Source: an uncultured Paracoccaceae bacterium (GTDB lineage: Bacteria; Pseudomonadota; Alphaproteobacteria; Rhodobacterales; Rhodobacteraceae). Taken from it: a stretch of 64,000 bases of DNA. The notes beneath the pieces were generated by a model. It did not search any database. It was not told the DNA's origin and saw only the letters and a list, made by a program, of their open reading frames with translations. Below, in pieces: positions 37,336 through 48,170 of the stretch (its first letter is position 1; each line of letters begins with the position of its first letter). The stretch is from the NCBI GenBank assembly GCA_945952025.1, contig CAMFGW010000006.1, positions 1 to 64,000 of the forward strand, in the 5' to 3' direction. The translations under genes were made by a program, and so were the position numbers.

Positions 37336-38229
37336 GTGCTCAGCGTCATCATCCCGCATTTCAACCAGCCCGACCTTCTGGACCGCTGCCTGACCGCGCT
37401 GATGCCGCAGGCCAGGGGCGCAGAGGTCATCGTGGTCGACAACGGGTCCACGACGATGCCCGAAGCGGTGGTGGCGCGCCATCCGGGCGTCCGGCTTGCG
37501 CGCGAGACGACGCAAGGCCCTGGCCCGGCCCGCAACCACGGGGTAGCGCTGTCTTCCGGCGACCTGCTCGCCTTCCTTGACGCCGATTGCGTGGCCGACC
37601 CCGGCTGGATCGCCGCGATCCGGACAGGCCTTGCCGATCCGGCGGTGCAGGTCATCGGCGGCGACGTGCAGATCCACTATGCCGACCCGTCCCGCCCGAC
37701 CGCCATCGAGTGCTTCGAGGCCGAATTCGGCTACCGGATGGAACATTACATCCGCCGCGAACATTTCACCGGCACCGGCAACCTTGCCATGCGCCGCACC
37801 ACCTTCGACCGGGTCGGCGGCTTTGCCGGCATCGGCGTGGCCGAGGACCGCGACTGGGGCCAGCGCGCCAGGGCGCTGGGCATCCCGATCGCCTGGGCGC
37901 CCGACATGCGGGTCTATCACCCGGCCCGCGAAAGCTTCGCCGAACTGACCCGCAAGTGGGACCGCCACACCGCCCACGACTTCGGCCTTTACATCGCCGA
38001 ACCGCTCGGCCGGGTCCGCTGGGTCGGCCGCACGCTCGCCGTCGCGGGATCGCCCATCGCGCACGCGCCGCGGGTCCTTCGGTCCCGGCGGATCCGGGGG
38101 GGCGCGCGCGGGCGGCTCTTGGCCCTTGCGGTTCTGGCCCGTATCAGGCTTTATCGCGCCCGCCTGATGGTGCCGCTTCTTTTCGCCCGCGACGGGTCGG
38201 ACCTGTCGGCGCGCTGGCGCAAGGACTGA
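37336..38229 (+). CDS. family 2 glycosyltransferase
   Basis: The product has 297 residues from a GTG start. The GT-A fold begins with LSVIIPHFNQPDLLDRCL; the nucleotide-sugar motif is VVDNGS, the DXD is FLDADC, and the acceptor-side motif is AEDRDWGQRARALG. It lacks membrane helices. Insertion of a GT2 gene between rplT and pheS is unusual, and a functional link with translation is not apparent. The stop lies in a 13-bp tandem duplication. Confidence 0.85.
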   Translation: MLSVIIPHFNQPDLLDRCLTALMPQARGAEVIVVDNGSTTMPEAVVARHPGVRLARETTQGPGPARNHGVALSSGDLLAFLDADCVADPGWIAAIRTGLADPAVQVIGGDVQIHYADPSRPTAIECFEAEFGYRMEHYIRREHFTGTGNLAMRRTTFDRVGGFAGIGVAEDRDWGQRARALGIPIAWAPDMRVYHPARESFAELTRKWDRHTAHDFGLYIAEPLGRVRWVGRTLAVAGSPIAHAPRVLRSRRIRGGARGRLLALAVLARIRLYRARLMVPLLFARDGSDLSARWRKD

Positions 38230-38243
38230 CCGCAAGGACTGAC
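38218..38243. repeat. 13-bp tandem duplication at the GT2 stop codon
   Basis: Two perfect adjacent copies of CGCAAGGACTGAC; the first carries the last codons and the stop of the GT2 gene, the second lies in the gap before pheS. It looks like a recent slippage duplication. Confidence 0.9.
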
Positions 38244-38250
38244 GGAGCGG

Positions 38251-39327
38251 ATGATGGACGAGCTCAGGACCAAATATCTGGACCAGATCGGCAAGGTCGC
38301 CGATGAGGCAGCACTTGAGGATCTGCGCCTTGCCGCCCTTGGCAAGAAGGGCGAGATCAGCCTGAAGATGCGCGAGCTTGGCCAGATGGCGCCCGACGTG
38401 CGCCAGGGGGCCGGCGCCGCATTGAACCGGCTGAAGGACGAGATCGACGCAGCCCTGCGCGCCAAGAAAAGCGCGCTCGGCGATGCCGCCCTGGACGCAC
38501 GGCTGAAGGACGAATGGCTTGACGTGACCCTGCCCGGCCGCCCCCGTCGGCAAGGCACGATCCACCCGGTCAGCCAGGTGACCGAGGAAGTGACCGCGAT
38601 CTTCGCCGACATGGGATTCGCCGTGGCCGAGGGGCCGCAGATCGAAAGCGACTGGTTCAACTTCGACGCGCTGAACATCGCGCCGGAACATCCCGCCCGC
38701 CAGGAACATGACACCTTCTTCATGGCCCGCGCCGAAGGCGATGCCCGCCCGCCCCATGTCCTGCGCACCCACACCTCGCCCGTCCAGATCCGCGCCATGC
38801 AGGGCCAGGGCGCGCCGATCCGCGTCATCGCGCCGGGCCGCGTCTACCGCATGGACATGGACCAGACCCACACGCCCATGTTCCACCAGGTCGAGGGGCT
38901 GGCCATCGACCGCGACATCTCGATGGCGAACCTGAAATGGACGCTCGAAGAGTTCTGCCGCGCCTTCTTCGAGGTGCCCTCGGTCGAACTGCGCTTCCGC
39001 GCCAGCCACTTCCCCTTCACCGAACCCTCGGCCGAGGTCGACATCCGCTGTTCCTGGGCAGGCGGCGTCCTGAAGATCGGCGAGGGCGACAGCTGGCTCG
39101 AGATCCTGGGGTCCGGCATGGTCCACCCCAAGGTCCTGGCCGCCGCCGGCGTTGATCCCGCCCAGTGGCAGGGCTTTGCCTTCGGCATGGGCATCGACCG
39201 CATCGCCATGCTGAAATACGGCATCCCCGACCTGCGCGCCTTCTTCGAAAGCGACCTGCGCTGGCTGAGGCACTACGGCTTCGCGGCGCTGGACCAGCCG
39301 AGCCTGGCGGCTGGGTTGAGCAGGTGA
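38251..39327 (+). CDS. pheS: phenylalanine-tRNA ligase alpha subunit
   Basis: The product has 358 residues. The N-terminal coiled coil (residues 1-85) is followed by the class II catalytic core: [11 protein letters not shown] (motif 2 region), [21 protein letters not shown] and the motif 3 [23 protein letters not shown] second ATG 3 bases on is equally likely. The beta-subunit gene pheT does not follow and is not in this window. The stop overlaps a small DUF2513-like gene by 4 bases. Confidence 0.96.
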   Translation: MMDELRTKYLDQIGKVADEAALEDLRLAALGKKGEISLKMRELGQMAPDVRQGAGAALNRLKDEIDAALRAKKSALGDAALDARLKDEWLDVTLPGRPRRQGTIHPVSQVTEEVTAIFADMGFAVAEGPQIESDWFNFDALNIAPEHPARQEHDTFFMARAEGDARPPHVLRTHTSPVQIRAMQGQGAPIRVIAPGRVYRMDMDQTHTPMFHQVEGLAIDRDISMANLKWTLEEFCRAFFEVPSVELRFRASHFPFTEPSAEVDIRCSWAGGVLKIGEGDSWLEILGSGMVHPKVLAAAGVDPAQWQGFAFGMGIDRIAMLKYGIPDLRAFFESDLRWLRHYGFAALDQPSLAAGLSR

Positions 39328-39662
39328 AAAGGGATCGAGACCGAATTCGCGACCTTCTGGTCCAACTCGAAGCTGACCCGCATGGTATGCTCATCATAGG
39401 CGGACGCATCAATATGGCAGCAGACGAGCTAGCCGATGAGTACCACCTCAAACTGATGTCGGACGAAGGCCTTGTTAGAGAAATAGAAGATTCGGTTTGG
39501 CGACTGACCGCAATTGGGCACGACGCGGTCGAAGCTTTGAGCAAGATTGCTTTATGGGAGCAGCTGAAAGCCTCTGGCCCAAAAGAAGCATATAATCTGT
39601 TGGCCGGCACCACTACATCGCTGGCAGTTGCCGCGATTTCGAAGCTCATGGGTTGGGGCTAG
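39324..39662 (+). CDS. DUF2513-like small protein
   Basis: The product has 112 residues from a GTG that overlaps the pheS stop (GTGA). [18 protein letters not shown] at the start and [12 protein letters not shown], then [17 protein letters not shown], resemble the DUF2513 family, a winged-helix-like fold found in scattered bacterial genomes and phages. The function is unknown. Base composition is visibly lower in G+C and codon use is looser than in pheS, so it may be a transferred gene now translated by coupling. The resemblance is from memory. Confidence 0.65.
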   Translation: MKRDRDRIRDLLVQLEADPHGMLIIGGRINMAADELADEYHLKLMSDEGLVREIEDSVWRLTAIGHDAVEALSKIALWEQLKASGPKEAYNLLAGTTTSLAVAAISKLMGWG

Positions 39663-39858
39663 CGGATTATTGTTAGCAGGCGCGTTTGCGGCATGTCGCC
39701 CGGAGGCCCGTTAGCTTGGCCGTGCGCCGGGCGTGTGACCCGAGCAAGCTGAAACTTACCTCAGGCCGCGCGAGGCAACGGCCCCGCGCCCCCGACCCCT
39801 TTGCAAATCGCCCTCGTCCTCCCTAGGCTCCGTCCCAAAGGCGAACGCGAGGCCCCCC

Positions 39859-41073
39859 ATGACCAGCTACAAAAACTCCGACCCGGTCCCGCCGATCATG
39901 GCCGGCAGCCCGCCGCCCGCCGCCATGCGGGTGCCGCTGATCGACTGGGACCGCGCGCCCTGGAACCGCTGGGCCTTCCAGCATGTCGCCGAACTGGTGC
40001 CCACCGCCACCATCCGCCGCGCCGCCCAGGCCTCCCCCTTGCCGCAGGCGGCCGGCAGGCTCGACGACTTTGCCTATGCCGCACCCGGCGGCGGCCGGAC
40101 GACCTTCGCCCAGATGCTCGACGACACCTACACGGACGCGATCCTGCTGTGGAAGGACGGCCGCATCCTGCATGAGAGCTATCACAACGGCATGACGCCC
40201 GACGGCCTGCACCTGCTGCAATCAGTCTCCAAATCCGTGACGGCGGCGGCGGCGGGGTGCCTGGTTGGCGAGGGGCTGCTCGACCCGGCCGCGCCGGTGA
40301 CGACCTACCTTCCGGAACTGGCGCGGACCGGCTGGGACGGGGCGAGCCTGCAACAGGTGTTCGACATGACCTCGGGCACCCGCTACAGCGAGGACTACGA
40401 GGACCGCGACAGTGACGTCGGCAAGACGGACTATTGCTCGGGCTGGAAGCCGGCGCCCGAGGGGGTCGATCTGTCCGACTGGCCGGCCACGATCTGGGAC
40501 CAGATCCTTGGCCTATCGGTGCGCGAGGCGCCGCACGGCAGCCGCTTCCGCTACCGCTCGATCGAGACCGACGTCCTGGCCCATGCGATGGAGCGTGTCA
40601 CCGGCCAGCGCCTGCCGCAAATCCTGTCCGAGCGTCTCTGGCAGCCGATGGGCGCGGCCGAGGACGCCCGCATCACCGTCGACCGGGCGGGCTACGGGCT
40701 TGCCTGCGGCGGCATCCAGGCCAGCCTGCGCGACATGGCCCGCTTCGGGCTGATGCTTCTGAACCGGGGCCGGGTCGAGGGCCGCCAGGTCGTTCCCGAA
40801 AGCTGGTGCGAGGATATCCGCCACGGCAAGCACGGTCTTTTCGACGCCGAGAATTACCGCAACTGGCCGAACGGCTCATACCGCAACCAGTTCTGGATCG
40901 AGGACAGCACTCTGGGCCGCCACTACTGTTTCGGCGTCTTCGGTCAGATGGTCATGGTCGCCCTCGATAGCGGCTTCATGGCCGTGAAACTGTCCAGCTG
41001 GCCCGACTTCCTCAGCCCGCGGCTTTATCAGGAAACGATGGCGGGCCTGAAGGCGGTCGAAGCGGCGTTCTAG
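39859..41073 (+). CDS. serine hydrolase of the beta-lactamase/NylB class
   Basis: The product has 404 residues. The SxxK motif is SVSK with Ser122 and Lys125; the second active-site element is FRYRSIETDVLAHAM, equivalent to the tyrosine motif of 6-aminohexanoate-dimer hydrolase. YSEDYEDRDSDV also resembles NylB. No signal peptide can be seen, so it is probably cytoplasmic. Esterase, amidase or carboxypeptidase activity is possible; penicillin resistance is unlikely. The upstream gap of 196 bases holds no clear signal. Confidence 0.87.
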   Translation: MTSYKNSDPVPPIMAGSPPPAAMRVPLIDWDRAPWNRWAFQHVAELVPTATIRRAAQASPLPQAAGRLDDFAYAAPGGGRTTFAQMLDDTYTDAILLWKDGRILHESYHNGMTPDGLHLLQSVSKSVTAAAAGCLVGEGLLDPAAPVTTYLPELARTGWDGASLQQVFDMTSGTRYSEDYEDRDSDVGKTDYCSGWKPAPEGVDLSDWPATIWDQILGLSVREAPHGSRFRYRSIETDVLAHAMERVTGQRLPQILSERLWQPMGAAEDARITVDRAGYGLACGGIQASLRDMARFGLMLLNRGRVEGRQVVPESWCEDIRHGKHGLFDAENYRNWPNGSYRNQFWIEDSTLGRHYCFGVFGQMVMVALDSGFMAVKLSSWPDFLSPRLYQETMAGLKAVEAAF

Positions 41074-41127
41074 GGAAAAGCCCAGGCGAAAGCGGCCGAA
41101 CGGGCCGGCCCGGCGCCGGGGCAACGC

Positions 41128-41727
<600 letters not shown>

Positions 41728-41872
41728 TGCTAGCCTTGGCGCAGAGTGAGAGGTAGGGGTGCCGGATTGGGCCGACGCTGATCGACGGGCCCTCGCATCC
41801 CCACCAGCCTTTCCCGCACTTGTGATGACCGCAGCCTCGCGCTTGTCACGGCGGCGGTCTAGACAGCCGCAC

Positions 41873-42595
41873 ATGATCCGCGCCCTTTCCTATAGCCTTT
41901 CGCTGCTCCTCGCGCTGGCCGCACCGGCCGGGGCCGGGGTCGTGAAGCGGCTTCCAACTGACGACAAGGTCGTGGCGCTGACCTTTGACGCCTGCGAGGC
42001 CGGCCAGGCCGCGCACCTTGACCACGGGATCGCGGACTATCTCGTCGCGAACCACATCCCCTTCACCGTCTTCATGGGCGGCAAGTTCGCCCGCGACAAC
42101 GCGGACGATGCCCGCTGGCTTGCCTCGCAGGATTTCGTCGAGATCGAGAATCACTCCTGGAGCCACAACAACCACATGCCGCGCCTCACCGACGCGCGGG
42201 TGCAAGGCGAAGTGACGCGCGCGGCTGACGAGATCTTCGCGGTCACCGGCCGCCGAACGCACCTCTTCCGCTTTCCGGCCGGCAATTCCGACGCGCGGAC
42301 AGAGGCGCTCGTGGCCGGGCTTGGCCAGGGAATCGTCGGCTGGCGCTGGGCGGTGGGCGATCCGGTCAAGGGCGTGACGGCCAAGGCTATCGTCGCCACC
42401 ACCCTCAGGATGACGCGGCCGGGCGACATCCTCATCTACCACATCAACGGGCGCGGCTGGCACACCGCCGAGGCGCTTCCCCGCGTCATCGAAGGCCTGC
42501 GGGCCGAGGGCTACCGCTTCGTCCTTCTGCGCGACTATCTGCAAGGTCCGGGGCCAAGCCCACGCGCGAACAGCTTGCAGAACCGGTCTCTTTGA
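41873..42595 (+). CDS. polysaccharide deacetylase family protein
   Basis: The 240-residue protein has a signal peptide ([22 protein letters not shown]). The NodB domain shows VALTFDAC in place of the usual TFDDG, and the zinc-binding HSWSHNNH, with FRFPAGNSD as motif 3 and [17 protein letters not shown] at the end. The first catalytic aspartate is present and the second is Ala, as in some of the FDAC-type members. It may act on peptidoglycan or an exopolysaccharide in the periplasm. The start is set by the signal peptide. Confidence 0.87.
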   Translation: MIRALSYSLSLLLALAAPAGAGVVKRLPTDDKVVALTFDACEAGQAAHLDHGIADYLVANHIPFTVFMGGKFARDNADDARWLASQDFVEIENHSWSHNNHMPRLTDARVQGEVTRAADEIFAVTGRRTHLFRFPAGNSDARTEALVAGLGQGIVGWRWAVGDPVKGVTAKAIVATTLRMTRPGDILIYHINGRGWHTAEALPRVIEGLRAEGYRFVLLRDYLQGPGPSPRANSLQNRSL

Positions 42596-42603
42596 CCTAT
42601 ATC
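42575..42603 (+). promoter_or_regulatory. promoter of the rimP-nusA-infB operon
   Basis: TTGCAG (42575-42580), a 17-base spacer and TATATC (42598-42603) overlap the end of the deacetylase gene. The start would be near 42610, giving an 87-base leader. Confidence 0.5.
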
Positions 42604-42655
42604 CCCCTCAACAGAGGCGCTGCGGGGTCCAAACTCGCAGCCCACCGGAAAGTTC

Positions 42656-42685
42656 GGCGGGTCCTCTGGCCCGCCTTTTTGTTTT
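42656..42685 (+). terminator. terminator-like hairpin in the rimP leader (possible attenuator)
   Basis: GGCGGG (42656-42661) pairs with CCCGCC (42670-42675), followed by TTTTTGTTTT; it lies 12 bases before the rimP ATG. A second small hairpin (CTGCG at 42620-42624 with CGCAG near 42636-42640) precedes it. As transcripts must read through to rimP, this looks like attenuation rather than a plain end. Confidence 0.6.
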
Positions 42686-42696
42686 GGATAAGACCG

Positions 42697-43278
42697 ATGT
42701 CCGACCTGATCGCCAAGACCGCCATCGACCGCCGCCTGGCCGACATCGTCGCCCCGGTGATCGAGGGCATGGGGTTCGAGCTGGTGCGCATCCGCCTGAT
42801 GGGCGGCAATACCAAGACCCTTCAGGTCATGGCCGACCGGCCCGACGGCGGTATCGACGTGGACGATTGCGGGCGCATCTCGACGGCACTTTCCGCGACG
42901 CTCGACGTTGAAGACCCGATCGAGGATGCCTACAATCTGGAAGTCTCCTCGCCCGGCATCGACCGTCCGCTGACCCGGCTCAAGGATTTCGAGCAGTGGG
43001 CGGGCTACGAGGCGCGGATCGAGACGTCCGAGATGATCGACGGCCGCAAGCGCTTCAAGGGCAATTTGGCCGGCACCGAGGGCGACGAAGTGCTGATCGA
43101 GATCGAGGAAGGCACCATCGGCCTGAAATTCGACTGGCTGGCCGACGCCAAGCTCGTCCTGACCGACGACCTGATCGCCGAGATGCTCAGGCAGAAGAAA
43201 GCGACCGAGGCGGTCGACCCGGCCGCCTTCGACCATATCGAACACGACACCGAACAAGACACGTCCGAGGAGGAGTAG
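42697..43278 (+). CDS. rimP: ribosome maturation factor RimP
   Basis: The product has 193 residues from [59 protein letters not shown] and the C-terminal SH3-like [18 protein letters not shown] are family features. It is needed for 30S subunit maturation. A longer in-frame start (42592) would cover the hairpin and is rejected. It is followed after 1 base by nusA. Confidence 0.95.
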   Translation: MSDLIAKTAIDRRLADIVAPVIEGMGFELVRIRLMGGNTKTLQVMADRPDGGIDVDDCGRISTALSATLDVEDPIEDAYNLEVSSPGIDRPLTRLKDFEQWAGYEARIETSEMIDGRKRFKGNLAGTEGDEVLIEIEEGTIGLKFDWLADAKLVLTDDLIAEMLRQKKATEAVDPAAFDHIEHDTEQDTSEEE

Positions 43279-43279
43279 A

Positions 43280-44884
43280 ATGGCCATCACGTCAGCCAAC
43301 CAGCTCGAGCTGTTGCAGACAGCCGAAGCCGTGGCGCGGGAAAAGATGATCGACCCGGATCTGGTGATCCAGGCGATGGAGGAAAGCCTCGCGCGCGCCG
43401 CGAAGTCGCGTTACGGCGCCGAGATGGACATCCGCGTGGCGATCGACCGCAAGACGGGCCGCGCCAGCTTCACCCGTGTCCGCACCGTGGTCGAGGATGA
43501 CGCGGTCGAAAACTACCAGGCGCAGGTGACGGTCGCGCAGGCCAAGCCCTACTTGAAGGACCCCCAGGTCGGCGACGTGATCGTCGACGAGGTTCCCCCC
43601 GTCGATCTGGGCCGCATCGCCGCCCAGTCGGCCAAGCAGGTCATCCTGCAGAAGGTCCGCGAAGCCGAGCGCGACCGCCAGTACGAGGAATTCAAGGACC
43701 GCAAGGGCACCATCCTCAACGGCATCGTCAAGCGCGAGGAATACGGCAACATCATCGTCGACATCGGCCGTGGCGAGGCCATACTGCGCCGCACCGAAAA
43801 GATCGGCCGCGAAAGCTACCGCCCGAACGACCGCATCCGCGCCTACGTCAAGGACGTGCGGCGCGAAGTGCGCGGTCCCCAGGTCTTCCTCAGCCGCACC
43901 GACCCGCAGTTCATGGCCGAGCTCTTCAAGATGGAAGTGCCGGAAATCTATGACGGCATCATCGAGATCAAGGCCGTGGCCCGCGATCCCGGCAGCCGCG
44001 CCAAGATCGGCGTCATCTCGCACGACAGCTCGATCGACCCGGTCGGCGCCTGCGTCGGCATGCGCGGCAGCCGCGTGCAGGCCGTGGTGAACGAACTGCA
44101 GGGCGAACGGGTCGACATCATTCCGTGGAACGAGGATCAGGCGACGTTCCTGGTGAACGCGCTCCAGCCCGCCGAAGTCTCGAAGGTCGTCATCGACGAA
44201 GAGGCGAACCGGATCGAGGTCGTGGTCCCCGACGGGCAACTGTCGATGGCGATCGGCCGCCGCGGCCAGAACGTGCGGCTGGCAAGCCAGCTGACCGGCC
44301 TCGACATCGACATCATGACCGAAGCCGACGAAAGCGAACGCCGCCAGACCGAATTCGCGACGCGCACCAAGCTCTTCATGGATTCGCTCGATCTGGACGA
44401 GTTCTTCGCCCAGCTTCTGGTGTCCGAGGGCTTCACCTCGCTCGAGGAAGTGGCCTATGTGGAACTCGATGACCTTCTGTCGATCGAGGGCGTCGACGAA
44501 TCGACCGCCGAGGAACTGCAGGCCCGTGCCCGCGACGTTCTGGAAGCCCAGAACAAGGCCGCGCTCGACAATGCCCGCGCGCTGGGCGTCGAGGACAGCC
44601 TGGTGAACTTCGAAGGCCTGACGCCCCAGATGATCGAGGCGCTGGCCAAGGACGACGTGAAGACGCTCGAAGATTTCGCGACGCTCGCGGACTGGGAAAT
44701 CGCCGGCGGCTGGACCACGGTCAACGGCGAGCGCGTCAAGGACGAGGGCATCCTCGAGAAGTTCGACGTGAGCCTCGAGGAAGCGCAGACCTTCGTCATG
44801 ACGGCCCGCGTCCAGCTTGGCTGGGTCGATCCGGCCGAACTGGAAGCCGGCGTCGAGGTTGCCGAAGAAGACGAGGATGCCTGA
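43280..44884 (+). CDS. nusA: transcription termination/antitermination factor NusA
   Basis: The product has 534 residues. The N-terminal RNA-polymerase-binding domain is followed by S1 ([20 protein letters not shown]), two KH domains ([39 protein letters not shown]) and C-terminal helix-hairpin-helix repeats ([19 protein letters not shown]) with an acidic tail. It couples with ylxR by the overlap TGATG. Confidence 0.97.
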   Translation: MAITSANQLELLQTAEAVAREKMIDPDLVIQAMEESLARAAKSRYGAEMDIRVAIDRKTGRASFTRVRTVVEDDAVENYQAQVTVAQAKPYLKDPQVGDVIVDEVPPVDLGRIAAQSAKQVILQKVREAERDRQYEEFKDRKGTILNGIVKREEYGNIIVDIGRGEAILRRTEKIGRESYRPNDRIRAYVKDVRREVRGPQVFLSRTDPQFMAELFKMEVPEIYDGIIEIKAVARDPGSRAKIGVISHDSSIDPVGACVGMRGSRVQAVVNELQGERVDIIPWNEDQATFLVNALQPAEVSKVVIDEEANRIEVVVPDGQLSMAIGRRGQNVRLASQLTGLDIDIMTEADESERRQTEFATRTKLFMDSLDLDEFFAQLLVSEGFTSLEEVAYVELDDLLSIEGVDESTAEELQARARDVLEAQNKAALDNARALGVEDSLVNFEGLTPQMIEALAKDDVKTLEDFATLADWEIAGGWTTVNGERVKDEGILEKFDVSLEEAQTFVMTARVQLGWVDPAELEAGVEVAEEDEDA

Positions 44885-45501
44885 TGACGCGCGGCGGCAG
44901 GAACGAGGACAGGGGCGACCCTGAACGGCGCTGCGCCGTGACCGGAGAGGTTCAGCCTAAGGCTGGCCTCATCCGCTTCGTCCTGTCGCCGGACGGCATC
45001 GTGACCCCCGACCTCAGCGAGAAGCTGCCCGGTCGGGGCATCTGGGTTTCGGCCACCCGCGCGGCGCTTGAAAAGGCCGCGAAGGGTGGCACCTTCGCCC
45101 GGTCCGCCAAGGCGCCGGCAACGGTGCCAGACGGGCTGGCCGATCTGGTCGAGGCGGGGCTCGCCCGGCAGGTCGTCGGCCTCATCTCGCTTGAACGCAA
45201 GGCGGGGGGTGCGGTCGCAGGGTTCGAGAAGGTGAAGGACTGGCTCGCCGCGGGGCGGGCAAAAGTGCTCTTGCAGGCGTCCGACGGGTCGGAGCGGGGC
45301 AAGGGCAAACTCTGGACGCCCGAAGGCGGCCGCTGGTTCGGCTGCCTGACCTCGGACGAACTGGGACAGGCATTTGGCCGCGATTCCGTGGTTCATGCGG
45401 CGCTTGCCGCTGGCGGATTGGCGCGGCGTGTTGTAGAGGAAGCCGCGAAACTGAATGGGTTGCGGCAAGGCACGGCGGAAAGTCCGCCGGGAAAGAACTG
45501 A
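44884..45501 (+). CDS. YlxR (DUF448) RNA-binding protein with L7Ae-like domain
   Basis: The product has 205 residues. The YlxR domain shows [24 protein letters not shown] and [18 protein letters not shown]; the second half ([41 protein letters not shown]) is the L7Ae/ribosomal-protein-like extension found in alphaproteobacteria. Its start overlaps the nusA stop by one base. Gene position between nusA and infB is conserved across bacteria. Confidence 0.9.
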   Translation: MTRGGRNEDRGDPERRCAVTGEVQPKAGLIRFVLSPDGIVTPDLSEKLPGRGIWVSATRAALEKAAKGGTFARSAKAPATVPDGLADLVEAGLARQVVGLISLERKAGGAVAGFEKVKDWLAAGRAKVLLQASDGSERGKGKLWTPEGGRWFGCLTSDELGQAFGRDSVVHAALAAGGLARRVVEEAAKLNGLRQGTAESPPGKN

Positions 45502-45508
45502 GACCGGC

Positions 45509-48106
45509 ATGAGCGAAACGGACGGCAAAAAACCCCTCGGCCTTGGCGGAGCGCGGCCCGGACAGGTGAAGCAGAGCTTCAGCCATGGCCGGACCAAGTC
45601 TGTCATCGTCGAGACGAAGAAGAAGCGGATCGTCGTGCCGAAGCCCGGCGCGCCCGCTGCTGCGGGTCCGGCCACGCCGTCGCTCGGTGATCCCTCGCGC
45701 CGCCCCGCCGGCATTTCCGACGCAGAGATGGAACGCCGGCTGAAGGCGCTCCAGGCCGCCAAGGCCCGCGAGGCCGAAGAGAACGAGCGCCGCGCCGCCG
45801 ATGAAAAGGCGCGCGAGGAAGACCGCGAGCGCCGTCGCGCCGAGGTCGAGGCCAAGGAACGCGAAGAGCGCGCCCACCAGGACGCGCTGCGTGCGCGTGC
45901 CGAGGAAGAGGAACGCCGCGTCCGCGAGGCGGCGCGCGAAGCCGCGCTTGCACGCGAGGCACGCCGCGCCGACGTTCTGGGCACGAAGCCCCTTTCGGCG
46001 CGTAAGGCCCCGGAACCGGTCAAGAAAACCGCCGATGCCGCCGCCGCTACGCCCGCCGCCGATCCGGCCGGGGCCGAGGCCGCTGCGACGCGCGCCGCGA
46101 CCAAGGGTGTTGCCGCCGGCGGTCCGCGCAAGACCGACCGCGAACGCGACGACCGCGGTGGCGCGGGCGACCGCGACCGTGGCGCCAAGCGGGGCGACGA
46201 AGGCCGCCGCACCGGCAAGCTGTCCCTGAATGAGGCGCTGGAAGGCGGCGAAGGCGGCCGCCAGCGCTCGCTCGCCGCGATGAAGCGCAAGCAGGAAAAG
46301 GCGCGCGCCAAGGCCATGGGCTTCGGCCAGAAGGCCGAAAAGCAGGTGCGCGACGTGCAGCTGCCCGAAACCATCGTCGTCAGCGAACTGGCCAACCGCA
46401 TGGCCGAACGCGCGGCCGACGTGGTCAAGGCGCTGATGAAGATGGGCATGATGGTCAGCATGAACCAGGCCATCGACGCCGACACCGCCGAACTGGTGAT
46501 CGAGGAGTTCGGCCACCGCGCCGTCCGCGTCACCGACGCCGACGTGGAACAGGCCATCGATTCGGTCCAGGACCGGCCCGAGGACCTCGAACCGCGCCCG
46601 CCGATCGTCACGATCATGGGCCACGTCGACCACGGCAAGACCTCGCTTCTGGACCGCATCCGGCACACGAGCGTCGTGTCGGGCGAAGCCGGCGGCATCA
46701 CGCAGCACATCGGCGCCTACCAGGTGCGGACGGAAAGCGGCGCGCTTCTGACCTTCCTCGACACGCCCGGCCACGCCGCCTTCACCTCGATGCGGGCGCG
46801 CGGCGCGCATGTCACGGACATCGTGGTGCTGGTCGTGGCGGCCGACGATGCGGTCATGCCGCAGACAGTCGAAGCCATCGCCCATGCGAAGGCCGCGAAC
46901 GTGCCGATGATCGTGGCGATCAACAAGATCGACAAGCCGTCGGCCAATCCCCAGAAGGTCCGCACCGACCTTCTGCAGCACGAAGTCGTGGTCGAAGCCA
47001 TGTCGGGCGAAGTCCAGGATGTCGAAGTCTCGGCCGTCACCGGCCAGGGGATCGACAACCTTCTGGAAGCCATCGCCCTTCAGGCCGAAATCCTCGAGCT
47101 GCGCGCCAACCCCGTGCGGGCCGCGCACGGCGCCGTCATCGAAGCCAAGCTCGACGTGGGCCGTGGCCCGGTCGCGACGGTTCTGGTGCAGAACGGCACC
47201 CTGCGTCAGGGCGACATCTTCGTCGTCGGCGAACAGTGGGGCAAGGTCCGCGCGCTTCTCAACGACAAGGGCGACCGCGTGAGCGAGGCCGGACCGTCGG
47301 TCCCGGTCGAGGTCCTGGGCCTGAACGGCACGCCCGAAGCCGGCGACGTCCTGAACGTGGTCGACACCGAAGCCCAGGCGCGCGAGATCGCGACCTACCG
47401 CGAGAAGGCCGCGAAGGACAAGCGCGCGGCGGCGGGTGCGGCGACGACGCTCGAACAGCTGATGGCCAAGGCCAAGGCGGACGAGAGCGTGGCCGAACTG
47501 CCGATCGTGGTGAAGGCCGACGTGCAGGGTTCGGCCGAGGCGATTGTCCAGGCGATGGAAAAGATCGGCAACGACGAGGTGCGCGTGCGCGTGCTGCACT
47601 CGGGCGTCGGCGCCATCACCGAGTCCGACATCGGCCTTGCCGAAGCTTCGGGCGCGCCGGTCATCGGCTTCAACGTCCGTGCCAACGCCCCGGCCCGTGC
47701 CGCGGCGAACCAGAAGGGCGTCGAGATCCGCTATTACTCGATCATCTACGACCTGGTGGATGACATCAAGGCGGCGGCCTCGGGCCTTCTGAAGGCCGAA
47801 GTGCGCGAAACCTTCATCGGCTACGCCAAGATCCTCGAGGTCTTCAAGGTCTCGGGCGTCGGCAAGGTGGCGGGCTGCCTCGTCACCGAAGGCGTGGCGC
47901 GCCGGTCTGCGGGCGTGCGGCTTCTGCGCGACAACGTGGTGATCCACGAAGGCACGCTGAAGACGCTCAAGCGCTTCAAGGACGAGGTCAAGGAAGTCCA
48001 GTCGGGCCAGGAATGCGGCATGGCGTTCGAGAACTACGACGACGTTCGCCCGAACGACGTCATCGAGATCTTCGAGCGCGAGGAAGTGCAGCGCAAGCTG
48101 ACCTGA
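45509..48106 (+). CDS. infB: translation initiation factor IF-2
   Basis: The product has 865 residues from [15 protein letters not shown] low-complexity charged region (about 80-260, Ala/Glu/Arg/Lys-rich, coiled coil) precedes the G domain with GHVDHGKTS near 371, DTPGHAAF and NKIDKP, and then domains II, III and IV ending in [13 protein letters not shown]. The 8-base gap after ylxR keeps the operon contiguous. An upstream in-frame ATG at 45455 would overlap the ylxR gene and is rejected. Confidence 0.98.
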   Translation: MSETDGKKPLGLGGARPGQVKQSFSHGRTKSVIVETKKKRIVVPKPGAPAAAGPATPSLGDPSRRPAGISDAEMERRLKALQAAKAREAEENERRAADEKAREEDRERRRAEVEAKEREERAHQDALRARAEEEERRVREAAREAALAREARRADVLGTKPLSARKAPEPVKKTADAAAATPAADPAGAEAAATRAATKGVAAGGPRKTDRERDDRGGAGDRDRGAKRGDEGRRTGKLSLNEALEGGEGGRQRSLAAMKRKQEKARAKAMGFGQKAEKQVRDVQLPETIVVSELANRMAERAADVVKALMKMGMMVSMNQAIDADTAELVIEEFGHRAVRVTDADVEQAIDSVQDRPEDLEPRPPIVTIMGHVDHGKTSLLDRIRHTSVVSGEAGGITQHIGAYQVRTESGALLTFLDTPGHAAFTSMRARGAHVTDIVVLVVAADDAVMPQTVEAIAHAKAANVPMIVAINKIDKPSANPQKVRTDLLQHEVVVEAMSGEVQDVEVSAVTGQGIDNLLEAIALQAEILELRANPVRAAHGAVIEAKLDVGRGPVATVLVQNGTLRQGDIFVVGEQWGKVRALLNDKGDRVSEAGPSVPVEVLGLNGTPEAGDVLNVVDTEAQAREIATYREKAAKDKRAAAGAATTLEQLMAKAKADESVAELPIVVKADVQGSAEAIVQAMEKIGNDEVRVRVLHSGVGAITESDIGLAEASGAPVIGFNVRANAPARAAANQKGVEIRYYSIIYDLVDDIKAAASGLLKAEVRETFIGYAKILEVFKVSGVGKVAGCLVTEGVARRSAGVRLLRDNVVIHEGTLKTLKRFKDEVKEVQSGQECGMAFENYDDVRPNDVIEIFEREEVQRKLT

Positions 48107-48130
48107 CGGTCGGCACAGGCATCGAACCAG

Positions 48131-48160
48131 GGCCCGGCCGCCGCGCCGGGCCTTGTCTTT
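48131..48160 (+). terminator. terminator after infB
   Basis: An 8-bp stem (GGCCCGGC 48131-48138 with GCCGGGCC 48145-48152) and a 6-base loop are followed by TTGTCTTT. Confidence 0.75.
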
Positions 48161-48170
48161 GGGGGGCGGC

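Noticed and set aside
45220-45235. GGTTCGAG resembling a tRNA T-loop
   Set aside because: It lies inside the ylxR coding frame and has no flanking acceptor stem.
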